This document shows positions 1-7,169 of a stretch of 13,705 bases of DNA, one piece after another. The stretch covers positions 1-13,705 of the forward strand of contig CALCEJ010000140.1 of NCBI GenBank assembly GCA_937900465.1, written 5' to 3'. Numbering within the stretch: position 1 is the first letter of the stretch; every line of letters begins with the position of its first letter. This stretch comes from an uncultured Bacteroidales bacterium (GTDB taxonomy: Bacteria; Bacteroidota; Bacteroidia; Bacteroidales; UBA932). A program made the translations under genes and the position numbers. The notes under the pieces are model-generated. The model did no database searches. It saw only the letters and a program-made list of their open reading frames with translations, and was not told the DNA's origin.

Positions 1-1
1 G

Positions 2-583
2 TTCTTTTTTCTTCTTATTGTCATGACGAAGTATCTTCGGCGGAGCCAAAGATACCTGTTAGGTGGTGGCAGTATTTTTGACGCAATCAATCAAGGTCTA
101 TACCAAGGGACTGTATCCTCCCTTTCTGGTGCTGTTATTGGTGGTCTAGTTCAAGGAACCGCATCTGCACTTCAAGGGAAGTCCTTCTGGGATGGTCGTC
201 TGCCGAAGGGTGGTTATAGCAATCATAAAACAAAAGCACAGATTCTCAGAGAGAATCAAGCTGCACATAGAAATGCCGTTGAGAAATATATTCAACAAAT
301 GCAACAGGAGGGCGCAAGCAATATTGAAAAAGAAGTTAGCATAGAGGTTGATGGGAAATGGATAAAGATGGATATCGCTGCCAGAGTTGAAGATTCCCCT
401 GTTTTAGTTGAGGTAAAAAGTAGCCCAACAGCTAGCTTCACAAAAAATCAAAGAATAGTATACCCTATGATACTTGAAAATAAGGTTCCAATTACTCCTT
501 TTGGGCATAACGCCCAATCCGTTTTCTATCAACCAGAAATGATGGGAACAGTAAATTACACATTTATTATTGTAAAGTTTTAA
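2..583 (+). CDS. C-terminal part of a polymorphic (Rhs/Wap-like) toxin with a PD-(D/E)XK-type nuclease domain
   Basis: The frame is open to the left edge. The first Met is at 23 (residue 1 below), but it may be internal, so I treat the gene as 5' partial. Residues 14-58 form a Gly/Ala-rich helical linker ending in GKSFWDG, the kind of segment that precedes the toxic tip of Bacteroidetes Rhs proteins. The tip (about 75-186) has a restriction-endonuclease-fold signature: a possible helix Glu near E103, D117 in KMDIAA, E130 and K132 in VEVK, and Q143 in FTKNQRIVYP. Such tips are DNases delivered into competitor cells. The next gene starts 1 nt after the stop and is the likely immunity gene. The DNA is much richer in A+T than the region from 1257 onward, which suggests acquisition. 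The nuclease fold is inferred from motifs. A separate short orphan toxin starting at 23 is the alternative. Confidence 0.6.
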   Translation, partial: FFFLLIVMTKYLRRSQRYLLGGGSIFDAINQGLYQGTVSSLSGAVIGGLVQGTASALQGKSFWDGRLPKGGYSNHKTKAQILRENQAAHRNAVEKYIQQMQQEGASNIEKEVSIEVDGKWIKMDIAARVEDSPVLVEVKSSPTASFTKNQRIVYPMILENKVPITPFGHNAQSVFYQPEMMGTVNYTFIIVKF

Positions 584-584
584 T

Positions 585-1256
585 ATGCTATCTGCAAGAG
601 AACTTCGTGCTATTCTGAAAAGGAGGGCAGATAATACTTTTTCACAGTTGGGATTAACCAGAGCCAGCAATGCTAGCTTTATGTATTATCGTGAAATGGA
701 TGACGGAGTCCTTGGCTTTTTGGGATTCGGCTTATCAAATTTTGGGATAAAAGGAGTCCTGTATATTAATGTGAGTTTTTGTGTGGTAAATAAAAATGTC
801 CAGAAGTTATTTTTATCTTTATTTGGACTAAAGGACTATGATGGATATATAAACAATCCGATGGAGAACCTTGACTGTCTTGTGGAAGGGAAAAGCTACA
901 ATGACTTGACTTGGAAAGTTAAAGAAGAGGAAGATATCAATGAGGCTATCGGAGAGATTGTTTATTATTACACAAACTATATTAATCCATTCTTTAACCA
1001 GTTTAATTCTTGGGAGAAGTACTCCTTTGCGGTAAAGGATTACAAGATTGATCGTTCAGGCCGTAACTATATATTACCCATTATCTATTACCTCGAAGGA
1101 AATCTTGATAGAGCATTAGAGTATATCACTCAAAGAGCAAAAGATACCAAAGCCTATTCTAATAAAAGTGATGAACTATTTATCAAAAACTTCCGAATAA
1201 TGTGTCAAACTCAAACCATAGATAAACCCCTCTTACCCGATGCTGAAAAAAATTAG
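585..1256 (+). CDS. Probable immunity protein for the upstream nuclease toxin
   Basis: A 223-residue soluble protein with no signal peptide or membrane segment. It is rich in aromatic and acidic residues, with long beta-prone stretches (about 30-80) and a helical C-terminal half. I do not recognise the family. Its role is inferred from context: it starts 1 nt after the toxin stop, shares the toxin's low GC content, and has the size and acidic, aromatic character common among immunity proteins of polymorphic toxins. Such proteins bind the cognate toxin domain in the cytoplasm and block it. The last 17 nt overlap the start of the polyferredoxin gene, and the final residues (about PLLPDAEKN) are encoded where composition changes. 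The original C-terminus may therefore have been altered by the junction. It ends in TAG; none of the intact genes downstream does. Confidence 0.5.
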   Translation: MLSARELRAILKRRADNTFSQLGLTRASNASFMYYREMDDGVLGFLGFGLSNFGIKGVLYINVSFCVVNKNVQKLFLSLFGLKDYDGYINNPMENLDCLVEGKSYNDLTWKVKEEEDINEAIGEIVYYYTNYINPFFNQFNSWEKYSFAVKDYKIDRSGRNYILPIIYYLEGNLDRALEYITQRAKDTKAYSNKSDELFIKNFRIMCQTQTIDKPLLPDAEKN

Positions 1257-2727
1257 AATCATTCTTGAGATTGTCTTTTTCACCGGAATCACCATTATGC
1301 TCCTGGATTTCACCGGAGCCCTCCACGCTTGGCTGGGCTGGATGGTGAAGCTCCAGCTGCTTCCCGCAATTATGGCCGTAAACGTGGCCGTCCTTGCAGG
1401 ACTGTTTGTGATTACGCTTTTGTTCGGTCGCATTTACTGCTCGACGGTTTGCCCTCTTGGAGCATATCAGGACGGCGTATCCCACATCGCCGTCTCCGCC
1501 AGGCGCCGGCGCGGGAACCGCAAGCCCTTCGCCTTCAAGAAGGAGAAGAAGATCCTCCGTTATACGGTACTGGTTCTGACGATTGCAGCCTTCATCGCAG
1601 GCCTTCAGTACGTTGTCGCAATCCTCGCGCCTTACAGCGCCTGGGGAAGGATTGTCCGTAATCTTTTCCAGCCGGTTTATATTCTGCTTAACAACATCTT
1701 TGCCGGATGGGCGGAAAGGGCGGGAAGCTACGCTTTCTATCCGAAGGAAATCCTTGCCGTCAGTGCGGTTTCGCTGATTGTCGCAGTTTTAACCCTTATC
1801 CTTGTCACCTTCCTTTCCGCCGCCCGCGGAAGGGCTTACTGCAATTCTGTTTGCCCTGTAGGATCCCTTCTGAGCCTTGTATCGAGGGCTTCGATGTTCC
1901 GCCCGGTCATCGACGGGGAAAAGTGCAAGAGCTGCAGGATGTGCGAGCATAACTGCAAATCCTCCTGCATCGACATAACGAACAAGAAGATAGACTACTC
2001 CCGCTGCGTGGACTGCTTCGACTGCATCGGGCAGTGCAAGTTCGACGCCATCCACTACCGTTTCGCCTGGAAGCCCCGTAAGAAAGCCGCCTCAGAAGGC
2101 ACAGACGCCGGCCGCCGCGCATTCCTTACCGGAAGCGCCCTCGTTGTGGGAAGCACTGTCCTCAATGCTCAGGGGCGGAAGAAAGTCGACGGAGGATTCG
2201 CAAGTCTTACACCCAAAATTCCCCCGGAAAGGGAAACTCCCCTTACTCCTCCAGGGTCCCGGAGCGTCAAAGACTTCTACAGCCGCTGCACCGCCTGCCA
2301 GCTATGTATCGCTGAGTGCCCTAACGGCGTCCTCCGCCCCAGCAGCGACCTTTCCCGCCTTATGCAGCCGGAGATGTCCTACGAAAACGGCTACTGCCGT
2401 CCCGAGTGCACCCGATGCTCTGAGCTCTGTCCCGCAGGGGCGATTACGAAAATCACCCGCGAAGAAAAGACGGAGTATCACATAGGCACAGCCCGCGTAA
2501 AACGTGACCTCTGCGTCGCGGAAGACGGAACCCGCTGTGGCAATTGCGCAAGGCACTGCCCCGTTGGCGCCATTATGATGGTTCCCATCGACCCTGACGA
2601 CGAGGGTTCCAACCTTCACCCGGTCGTCGCGGAAGAGCTTTGCATCGGCTGCGGCGCCTGCGAAAACCTGTGCCCCTCAAGGCCCATAAGTGCAATAACT
2701 GTCGAAGGAAAGGAGGTCCACGTATGA
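1240..2727 (+). CDS. Membrane polyferredoxin (NapH-like half fused to NapG-like 4Fe-4S half)
   Basis: A 495-residue membrane iron-sulfur protein that probably moves electrons between the quinone pool or cytoplasm and an exported partner. The N-terminal half has about five hydrophobic segments (near 5-24, 38-64, 106-130, 136-155, 170-195) and two CxxxCP motifs after membrane segments, CSTVCP at 67-72 and CNSVCP at 201-206, as in the NapH/YccM type. Ferredoxin motifs follow: C229/232/235/239, C256/259/262/266, C350/353/356/360, C386/390/393/397, C425/433/436/440 and C468/471/474/478. Between the second and third lies GRRAFLTGSALVVGS (291-305), a Tat-like motif where a NapG-type protein would begin. 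ATG 1240 is the first start after an in-frame stop at 1219-1221. No convincing promoter is visible, so transcription may come from the toxin cassette. The stop overlaps the next start as ATGA. The precise electron donor and acceptor are unknown. Confidence 0.85.
   Translation: MLKKIRIILEIVFFTGITIMLLDFTGALHAWLGWMVKLQLLPAIMAVNVAVLAGLFVITLLFGRIYCSTVCPLGAYQDGVSHIAVSARRRRGNRKPFAFKKEKKILRYTVLVLTIAAFIAGLQYVVAILAPYSAWGRIVRNLFQPVYILLNNIFAGWAERAGSYAFYPKEILAVSAVSLIVAVLTLILVTFLSAARGRAYCNSVCPVGSLLSLVSRASMFRPVIDGEKCKSCRMCEHNCKSSCIDITNKKIDYSRCVDCFDCIGQCKFDAIHYRFAWKPRKKAASEGTDAGRRAFLTGSALVVGSTVLNAQGRKKVDGGFASLTPKIPPERETPLTPPGSRSVKDFYSRCTACQLCIAECPNGVLRPSSDLSRLMQPEMSYENGYCRPECTRCSELCPAGAITKITREEKTEYHIGTARVKRDLCVAEDGTRCGNCARHCPVGAIMMVPIDPDDEGSNLHPVVAEELCIGCGACENLCPSRPISAITVEGKEVHV
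2709..2716 (+). promoter_or_regulatory. Ribosome binding site deciding the aldo/keto reductase start
   Basis: AAAGGAGG lies 7 nt before ATG 2724. It supports that start over the upstream in-frame ATG at 2640, which would add 28 residues that have no signal-peptide character and lie inside the polyferredoxin gene. Confidence 0.7.
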
Positions 2728-4073
2728 AAAGAAGAGAATTTCTGAAAGCGGGCGGTGCGGCCGCCGCTGCCGCAGCCCTTGTATCCGCCTGCGGAAAATC
2801 CACGAAATCAGCCCCTGCATCTTCTGAAGATGGCACGATGGAATACCGTACAAACCCTGTCAACGGCGACAGGACCTCTCTCATCGGCTTCGGATGTATG
2901 AGATGGCCTATGGTTAAGGATTCTGAAGGGAAAGATGTCATTGACCAGGAGGCCGTGAACGAAATGGTAGACTACGCAATCGAACACGGCATCAACTATT
3001 TCGACACATCCCCGGCATATCTGCAGGGACAGTCCGAAAGAGCCGCAGGAAAGGCGTTGAGCCGCCACCCAAGGAGCAGTTACTATCTCGCAACCAAACT
3101 CTCGAACTTTGGAGACGTTTCTCCCGAAGCTTCGATCCAGATGTACAAAGACTCCTTCAAGGAACTGAATACGGATTACTTCGATTACTACCTTCTCCAC
3201 TCTATCGGACGCGGTGGACTTCCCGTATTCAGAAGGCGTTACGTCGAAAACGGAATGATTGACTTCCTGCTGAAGGAAAAGGAGGAGGGACGCATCCGTA
3301 ACCTCGGATTCTCCTTCCACGGCGAAAAGGAGACATTCGATCTGTTTATGGACCTCCACGACAGCGGGGAAATCCGCTGGGACTTCGTGATGATAGAGAT
3401 GAACTATGTTGACTGGAAGCACGCTGACGGCGTAAGGAATGTCAATGCGGACTATCTCTACGGGGAACTTGAGCGAAGGGGCATTCCCATTATGGTAATG
3501 GAGCCTCTGCTTGGAGGTTCGCTGGCGAAGGTCCCGGCCGGGGTTCTCCGGATGATGAAGGAAAGGGATCCTGACGCTTCCGCGGCATCCTGGGCCTTCA
3601 GGTTCGTGGGGTCGCATCCTGGGATTCAATGCATTCTCAGCGGGATGACCTCGATGGACCCGCTCCGGGAGAATGTCAGGACATTCACAGGATTCAAGTC
3701 TCTGACGGAGGAGGAGATGGACTTTATGGAAATGATGGGGACGCAGATCGCGGACTTTCCCCTGATCAAGTGCACAAACTGCAAATACTGTATGCCCTGC
3801 CCCTGGGGCGTCGACATCCCGGGCATATTCCAGCACTACAACAAATGCATAACGGAAGGCACATACGCACAGAGTACAGGGCAGAAGAACTACCATAAGC
3901 TCAAAAGGGCATACCTTATCAGCTACGACCGGGCCGTCGAGACTCTCCGTCAGGCGAATCACTGCATCGGATGTCACGTCTGTGTCCAACACTGCCCCCA
4001 GTCTATCCGCATCCCGCGTGAACTGCGTCGCATTGACAATTACATTGAAAACCTCCGGAAGGATACCTTATGA
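2724..4073 (+). CDS. Tat-exported aldo/keto reductase lipoprotein with two C-terminal 4Fe-4S motifs
   Basis: A 449-residue oxidoreductase. The start at 2724 is chosen because it gives a complete Tat signal, MKRREFLKAGG, followed by an Ala-rich core and the lipobox VSAC (C23). The mature protein is probably a lipid-anchored envelope protein. The aldo/keto reductase barrel covers about 45-325, with the catalytic tetrad visible: D94 and Y99 (NYFDTSPAY), K125 (LATKLS) and H159 (YLLHSIG). The C-terminal part carries C350/353/356/359 in the family's CxxCxxCxPCPxGVDIP form, then C414/417/420/424 in CIGCHVCVQHCP. The family reduces carbonyl groups, but the substrate here is unknown. NADPH is not expected outside the cytoplasm, so the Fe-S clusters probably receive electrons from the polyferredoxin encoded just upstream; that is inference. 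Both gene junctions are 4-nt ATGA overlaps, consistent with one transcript and translational coupling. Confidence 0.9.
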   Translation: MKRREFLKAGGAAAAAAALVSACGKSTKSAPASSEDGTMEYRTNPVNGDRTSLIGFGCMRWPMVKDSEGKDVIDQEAVNEMVDYAIEHGINYFDTSPAYLQGQSERAAGKALSRHPRSSYYLATKLSNFGDVSPEASIQMYKDSFKELNTDYFDYYLLHSIGRGGLPVFRRRYVENGMIDFLLKEKEEGRIRNLGFSFHGEKETFDLFMDLHDSGEIRWDFVMIEMNYVDWKHADGVRNVNADYLYGELERRGIPIMVMEPLLGGSLAKVPAGVLRMMKERDPDASAASWAFRFVGSHPGIQCILSGMTSMDPLRENVRTFTGFKSLTEEEMDFMEMMGTQIADFPLIKCTNCKYCMPCPWGVDIPGIFQHYNKCITEGTYAQSTGQKNYHKLKRAYLISYDRAVETLRQANHCIGCHVCVQHCPQSIRIPRELRRIDNYIENLRKDTL

Positions 4074-4966
4074 CAAGCGAGATTTATTTTGCGGGGGGCT
4101 GTTTCTGGGGCGTGGAGCACTTCTTCAAGGGCGTTGACGGCGTAAGGGAGGTAACTCCGGGATACGCAAACGGCAACACCTCGAATCCGACATACCGGGA
4201 AGTATATTCGGATACTACCGGTTTTGCAGAGGCCGTCCGCGTCCGCTATAACCCTTCAAGAGTCAGCCTTGACAGGCTTGTAACGCTGTTTTTCGCAATC
4301 ATCGACCCGCTTTCTCTCAACCGCCAGGGCCACGACGAGGGAACGCGCTACCGCACCGGAGTTTATTTTTCCTCGGAAGAAGACCTCCCCGTCATAGAGA
4401 CTGTCTTTGCCCATATCTCACGGCGACTCGGCCGCCGTCCCGTGACGGAGCTGGAACCCCTCCGAAACTTCTATCCCGCGGAGGATTACCACGTCGACTA
4501 TCTCCAGAAGAACCCTTCCGGATACTGCCACCTGTCTTTGAAGACCTTCAAGTATCTCCGCCTGTTCCAGGATATCGAACTCGTCCTCGGGGATGAACCG
4601 GACAGGATAGCAAGGATGGGGAACGCTGCGGCGATGATTCACGGGAGGATGGGCTTTTTCTGGACCGGATTCTACAGGGCGGAAGGCGACACACTGGTGC
4701 TGGGGCCGTTCCAGGGCCCGGAGGCGTGCTTCCGTATTTCACACGGGAAGGGTGTATGCGGGACGGCCTGGGCTAAAGGCGAGACGCTGGTCGTTCCCGA
4801 CGTGGAGCAGTTTCCGGGGCATATCGCCTGCAGCAGCCTCTCCCGGAGCGAGATCGTCGTCCCGCTTCCGGACGGGACCGGCGTACTGGATATCGACAGC
4901 ACGGAAAAGGGCACTTTCGACTCTACAGACGCCGCCTGGCTTGAACTTATCGCCAGCCTTATTTGA
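4070..4966 (+). CDS. msrA: Bifunctional methionine sulfoxide reductase: MsrA fused to a GAF-type free-Met-(R)-sulfoxide reductase (fRMsr)
   Basis: A 298-residue cytoplasmic repair enzyme without a signal peptide. Residues 3-155 are MsrA, which reduces protein Met-S-sulfoxide: GGCFWGVEHFF holds catalytic C11, followed by the conserved DYHVDYLQKNP segment (139-149), with C153 as a possible resolving Cys. Residues about 162-298 are a GAF-domain fRMsr, which reduces free Met-R-sulfoxide: FQGPEAC, GKGVCGTA, PGHIAC, SRSEIVVPL and GVLDIDS. Cysteines 220, 230 and 254 keep the 10- and 24-residue spacing of the three Cys known in E. coli fRMsr (84, 94, 118). Both halves therefore look active. The start overlaps the upstream stop (ATGA), with GGAAGGA at 4057-4063 as a possible ribosome binding site. 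It ends the redox operon and meets the CotH gene tail to tail 4 bp away. MsrA-MsrB fusions are well known; this pairing is less familiar to me. Confidence 0.93.
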   Translation: MTSEIYFAGGCFWGVEHFFKGVDGVREVTPGYANGNTSNPTYREVYSDTTGFAEAVRVRYNPSRVSLDRLVTLFFAIIDPLSLNRQGHDEGTRYRTGVYFSSEEDLPVIETVFAHISRRLGRRPVTELEPLRNFYPAEDYHVDYLQKNPSGYCHLSLKTFKYLRLFQDIELVLGDEPDRIARMGNAAAMIHGRMGFFWTGFYRAEGDTLVLGPFQGPEACFRISHGKGVCGTAWAKGETLVVPDVEQFPGHIACSSLSRSEIVVPLPDGTGVLDIDSTEKGTFDSTDAAWLELIASLI

Positions 4967-4970
4967 CAGA

Positions 4971-6623
4971 TTACTTTCTTACAAGTTCGTCGAACTTTGT
5001 AAGGCGGCGGGTGACGTATGCCTTGACGTTGTTGACCTCGCCGGAGTATGATCCGTAGATGCGGGGATTTTGATGGACATATTCGTTAAGGATGGGCCAA
5101 CGGATAAAATTCAGTTCCTGCGACTGATCCAGCAGCGCCGCGGTCTCATCGACATAGTCGTCAAGGTCCATCAGCGCAGGCTTGACCCCATCCCAAATCT
5201 CCACGAGACGGGCCTTCGCGGAGCTGTCTCCCTTTACGATGCGTTTTACCATGGAACGGACGGCATCTGACGCGACTGAACCCCTGCTGACGAAGATGTA
5301 ATCATTGATGTTGTTGATGGGGAAGGTACGGTTGTCGTTGTCGAAAGCGAGGTCATAATCCCACGCCGGTCCCGTGTAGAACACCCCGTTCGAGGCGTCC
5401 TTGTACATATTCACGCTCCAATACGTATCTGTATTGCCGCAGAATTCGCCGGCGATGAAATTCCTGAGGAAGCTGTCAAGGTCCATATATTTCCTGTATC
5501 CTTCCGCCCCATCCGTGTAGTTCAGTGCAAAGACTGCGGTTTCAAGTTTACGGAAATAATCCTGAATGAAAGTCATCTGGGCATCCGTTATCACGTCATC
5601 CTGAGGATATTTCACCGTGACCGGGGTGCCTTTGTCTGAATAGAAATTCCGGGGCTCGCCCCTGGCGTAGGCGTCAATCTCGATGAGATATCCGTTCTTG
5701 GCAGGAACCCTGTTCTCGCCCACCTCGACCTGGTCGCAGAGCTGATAACAGCCCATATATCGTCCGTTGAACAGCACATCCACCGGAGTGCTGAACGGAG
5801 TGTAGGCCATCCCAACGCGACGGCTGACTTCAAAAGCGAGGATATTCCGCATCAGCGTCTTGTCGCCGTAATTATTGATAAGGGTCCATTTCCTGTCTAT
5901 GGAAGGGGATCCGAGGACCCGCCTTTTCTCCGCGAATTTGAGCTTGTACGGCTTTTTGGGAAAGTCCCAGCTGGCGTTGCCGCGGCCCTTGATTCCCGTT
6001 CCGGGGGCCTGGAAAAAGGACTTTCCCTACTCCGAGGCAATGTATACGGAAGACTGGATGTAGGCGGAGCGTGTCGTTACGTCGCGGCCGCCTTCGGTAT
6101 TGATTATTACCGTCGGGAGGTTTGTAATCTGATAGTAATTGCTGTCGTCCCCTTCGCCTTCCCTACCGAAGAACGCCATCGAGGAGAGGTTGGAGCCGGA
6201 GTTGTCAGCGGTGACATAACGCACGTAGCGGAAGCCCTTGGAACAGTTCACTTCCATCTGGACCATTGCTCCCGGAGAGGCCGGCTGCTTGATCATAAGA
6301 AGGGGCATTGCATCGCTCCAATCCGCGCTGTTTGCTCCCTGGAAGACGGCAAGGACTTCCCTGCCCCCGCTTCCAGGATTCACCGTGAAGCTTATTTTGG
6401 TAATGATATGGGCCTTGCCGAAATCGAGACCGGCCCCGCCGTAAATCACAGTTCCGGAAAGGGACTTTTCCGGTTCTGGGGGCGTTTCCGGCTGCTCCCC
6501 GGGCTTTCCCGGCTGCTCCTGCTCTTTTCCCGGATCCGGAATGACGGTGATGTCATCCTTGGAGCAGGAGAAAAGTATTGCCGCAGCGGCAAGTATGGGC
6601 CATATCTTTCTAAAGCGTTTCAC
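4971..6623 (-). pseudogene. CotH-kinase surface lipoprotein interrupted by one in-frame TAG (nonsense, sequence error or readthrough)
   Basis: Read through TAG at 6029-6027, the frame gives 550 codons in a normal CotH arrangement. The only plausible start is GTG 6623: no Met precedes the lipobox and the frame closes upstream at 6650-6648. Residues 1-20 are a lipoprotein signal ending LFSC. CSKDD after it resembles the Bacteroidetes surface-export signal. Then come a Pro/Glu-rich linker (about 29-53), a discoidin (F5/8C)-like domain (about 58-175, with VFQGANSADW and FRYVRYVTADNSG), and the CotH domain. The CotH kinase domain continues on both sides of the TAG at codon 199: TVIINTEGGRDVTTR before it, and GIKGRGNASW (210-219), KKPYKLKF (223-230), KTLMRN and GPAWDYDLAFDN (418-429) after it. 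The frame is unchanged and no sequence is missing, so a single base explains the break. CotH-family enzymes are atypical kinases; the target here is unknown. Confidence 0.8.
6027..6029 (-). other. In-frame amber codon inside the CotH gene
   Basis: On the minus strand the context is GCC TCG GAG TAG GGA AAG. Both sides are in the same frame and both are CotH-like, so this is a substitution rather than a frameshift. A change of the last base would restore TAC or TAT (Tyr); CAG, AAG, GAG, TGG, TTG and TCG are the other single-base options. Confidence 0.85.
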
Positions 6624-6628
6624 GGATG

Positions 6629-6636
6629 CAAATGTA
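6629..6636 (-). promoter_or_regulatory. -7 promoter box for the CotH gene (TACATTTG)
   Basis: TACATTTG on the minus strand matches the Bacteroidetes -7 consensus TAnnTTTG. Only 5 nt separate it from GTG 6623, so the transcript would start at or very near the start codon (leaderless). No clear -33 TTTG is seen. Confidence 0.45.
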
Positions 6637-6648
6637 GCAATTATTCGC

Positions 6649-6656
6649 TAACTTTG
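6649..6656 (+). promoter_or_regulatory. -7 promoter box for the 102-aa gene (TAACTTTG)
   Basis: TAACTTTG matches TAnnTTTG and lies 8 nt before ATG 6665, again predicting a leaderless or nearly leaderless message. It faces away from the CotH promoter box, with 12 bp between the two. Confidence 0.5.
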
Positions 6657-6664
6657 CCGGTACT

Positions 6665-6973
6665 ATGCATCCGAAATTCATATTGGTTTCGAGCCAGGAC
6701 GCTCCGCTTGTGGGGACGTTCGTCTACGGGATGGTATATCAGCACAAAGACCTTGTCGAGGGATATGTCAAGGTCCACGGCGGCGGATGGTACCTCCGCG
6801 ATGACGCTGCTATGACGATGACTTTATACGGCAGTTCCGGCGACTACGGCGAGCCGCGTCTCGCATTTTTGAACCGTATTCCCTCCGAACTCCGCGGATA
6901 CAGGTTCTTCTACACCCCTTTCCCCGGGACGCCGGGAAATGAGCTGGACCTAAGCGGTGTGGAGTGGTTTTGA
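6665..6973 (+). CDS. Small hypothetical protein (102 aa)
   Basis: I do not recognise this protein. It has no signal peptide, no membrane segment and no Cys. It is rich in Gly, Tyr and Phe, with beta-prone stretches (FILVSSQ, TFVYGMVYQH, VKVHGGGWYL, AMTMTLYG) and a C-terminal half that may form a compact beta fold. It is accepted as real because a good -7 box sits immediately upstream, its GC-rich codon use resembles that of the flanking native genes, and a terminator hairpin follows about 55 bp after the stop. It stands alone between the divergent CotH gene and the tRNA. No function is proposed. Confidence 0.6.
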   Translation: MHPKFILVSSQDAPLVGTFVYGMVYQHKDLVEGYVKVHGGGWYLRDDAAMTMTLYGSSGDYGEPRLAFLNRIPSELRGYRFFYTPFPGTPGNELDLSGVEWF

Positions 6974-7026
6974 CTCCGGAGATGGAACACCACGCCAAGA
7001 AGAGGTCAGCCCTTGGCCGGTGGAAT

Positions 7027-7064
7027 AAAAAAAGCCTTGTAATCGATTGATCACAAGGCTTTTT
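7027..7064. terminator. Bidirectional intrinsic terminator between the 102-aa gene and tRNA-Ser
   Basis: The arms AAAAAGCCTTGT (7029-7040) and ACAAGGCTTTTT (7053-7064) are a perfect 12-bp inverted repeat. The 12-nt loop can add three more pairs (42-44 with 49-51). T runs follow the stem on both strands, so it can stop transcription of the small gene (plus strand) and the tRNA (minus strand). Confidence 0.85.
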
Positions 7065-7065
7065 G

Positions 7066-7153
7066 CGGAGAGACCGAGATTCGAACTCGGGATACCCTTT
7101 TGGAGTATACACGCTTTCCAGGCGTGCCTCTTAAGCCACTCGAGCATCTCTCC
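7066..7153 (-). tRNA. tRNA-Ser(GGA)
   Basis: An 88-nt class II tRNA on the minus strand. The acceptor pairs are GGAGAGA/TCTCTCC and the D stem is CTC/GAG. The anticodon stem CACGC/GCGTG holds loop CTGGAAA with anticodon GGA (reads UCC and UCU). A long variable arm pairs TACTCC with GGGTA, and the T arm is CCGAG TTCGAAT CTCGG. The discriminator is G, as usual for serine tRNAs. CCA is not encoded (GCAAAA follows the acceptor), so it must be added after transcription. Confidence 0.95.
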
Positions 7154-7169
7154 TGAACTTTTGGGACCG

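Noticed and set aside
31..55. Inverted repeat GTATCTT/AAGATAC near the start of the toxin frame, considered as a terminator or recombination site
   Set aside because: The arms are only 7 bp around an 11-nt loop, no T run follows, and it lies within an open coding frame.
2640..2723. Upstream in-frame ATG at 2640 for the aldo/keto reductase
   Set aside because: The Tat signal and lipobox begin at ATG 2724, preceded by AAAGGAGG; the extra 28 residues are the other-frame reading of the polyferredoxin end.
2808..3992. Long minus-strand open frame (394 codons) opposite the aldo/keto reductase
   Set aside because: It has no recognisable domain, and the plus-strand gene has complete motifs; GC-rich antisense frames of this length are common.
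585..6623. Genome-wide reassignment of TAG as a sense codon
   Set aside because: Only one internal TAG is seen, in an otherwise unbroken gene; no other gene in the window needs readthrough, and the immunity gene ends naturally with TAG.
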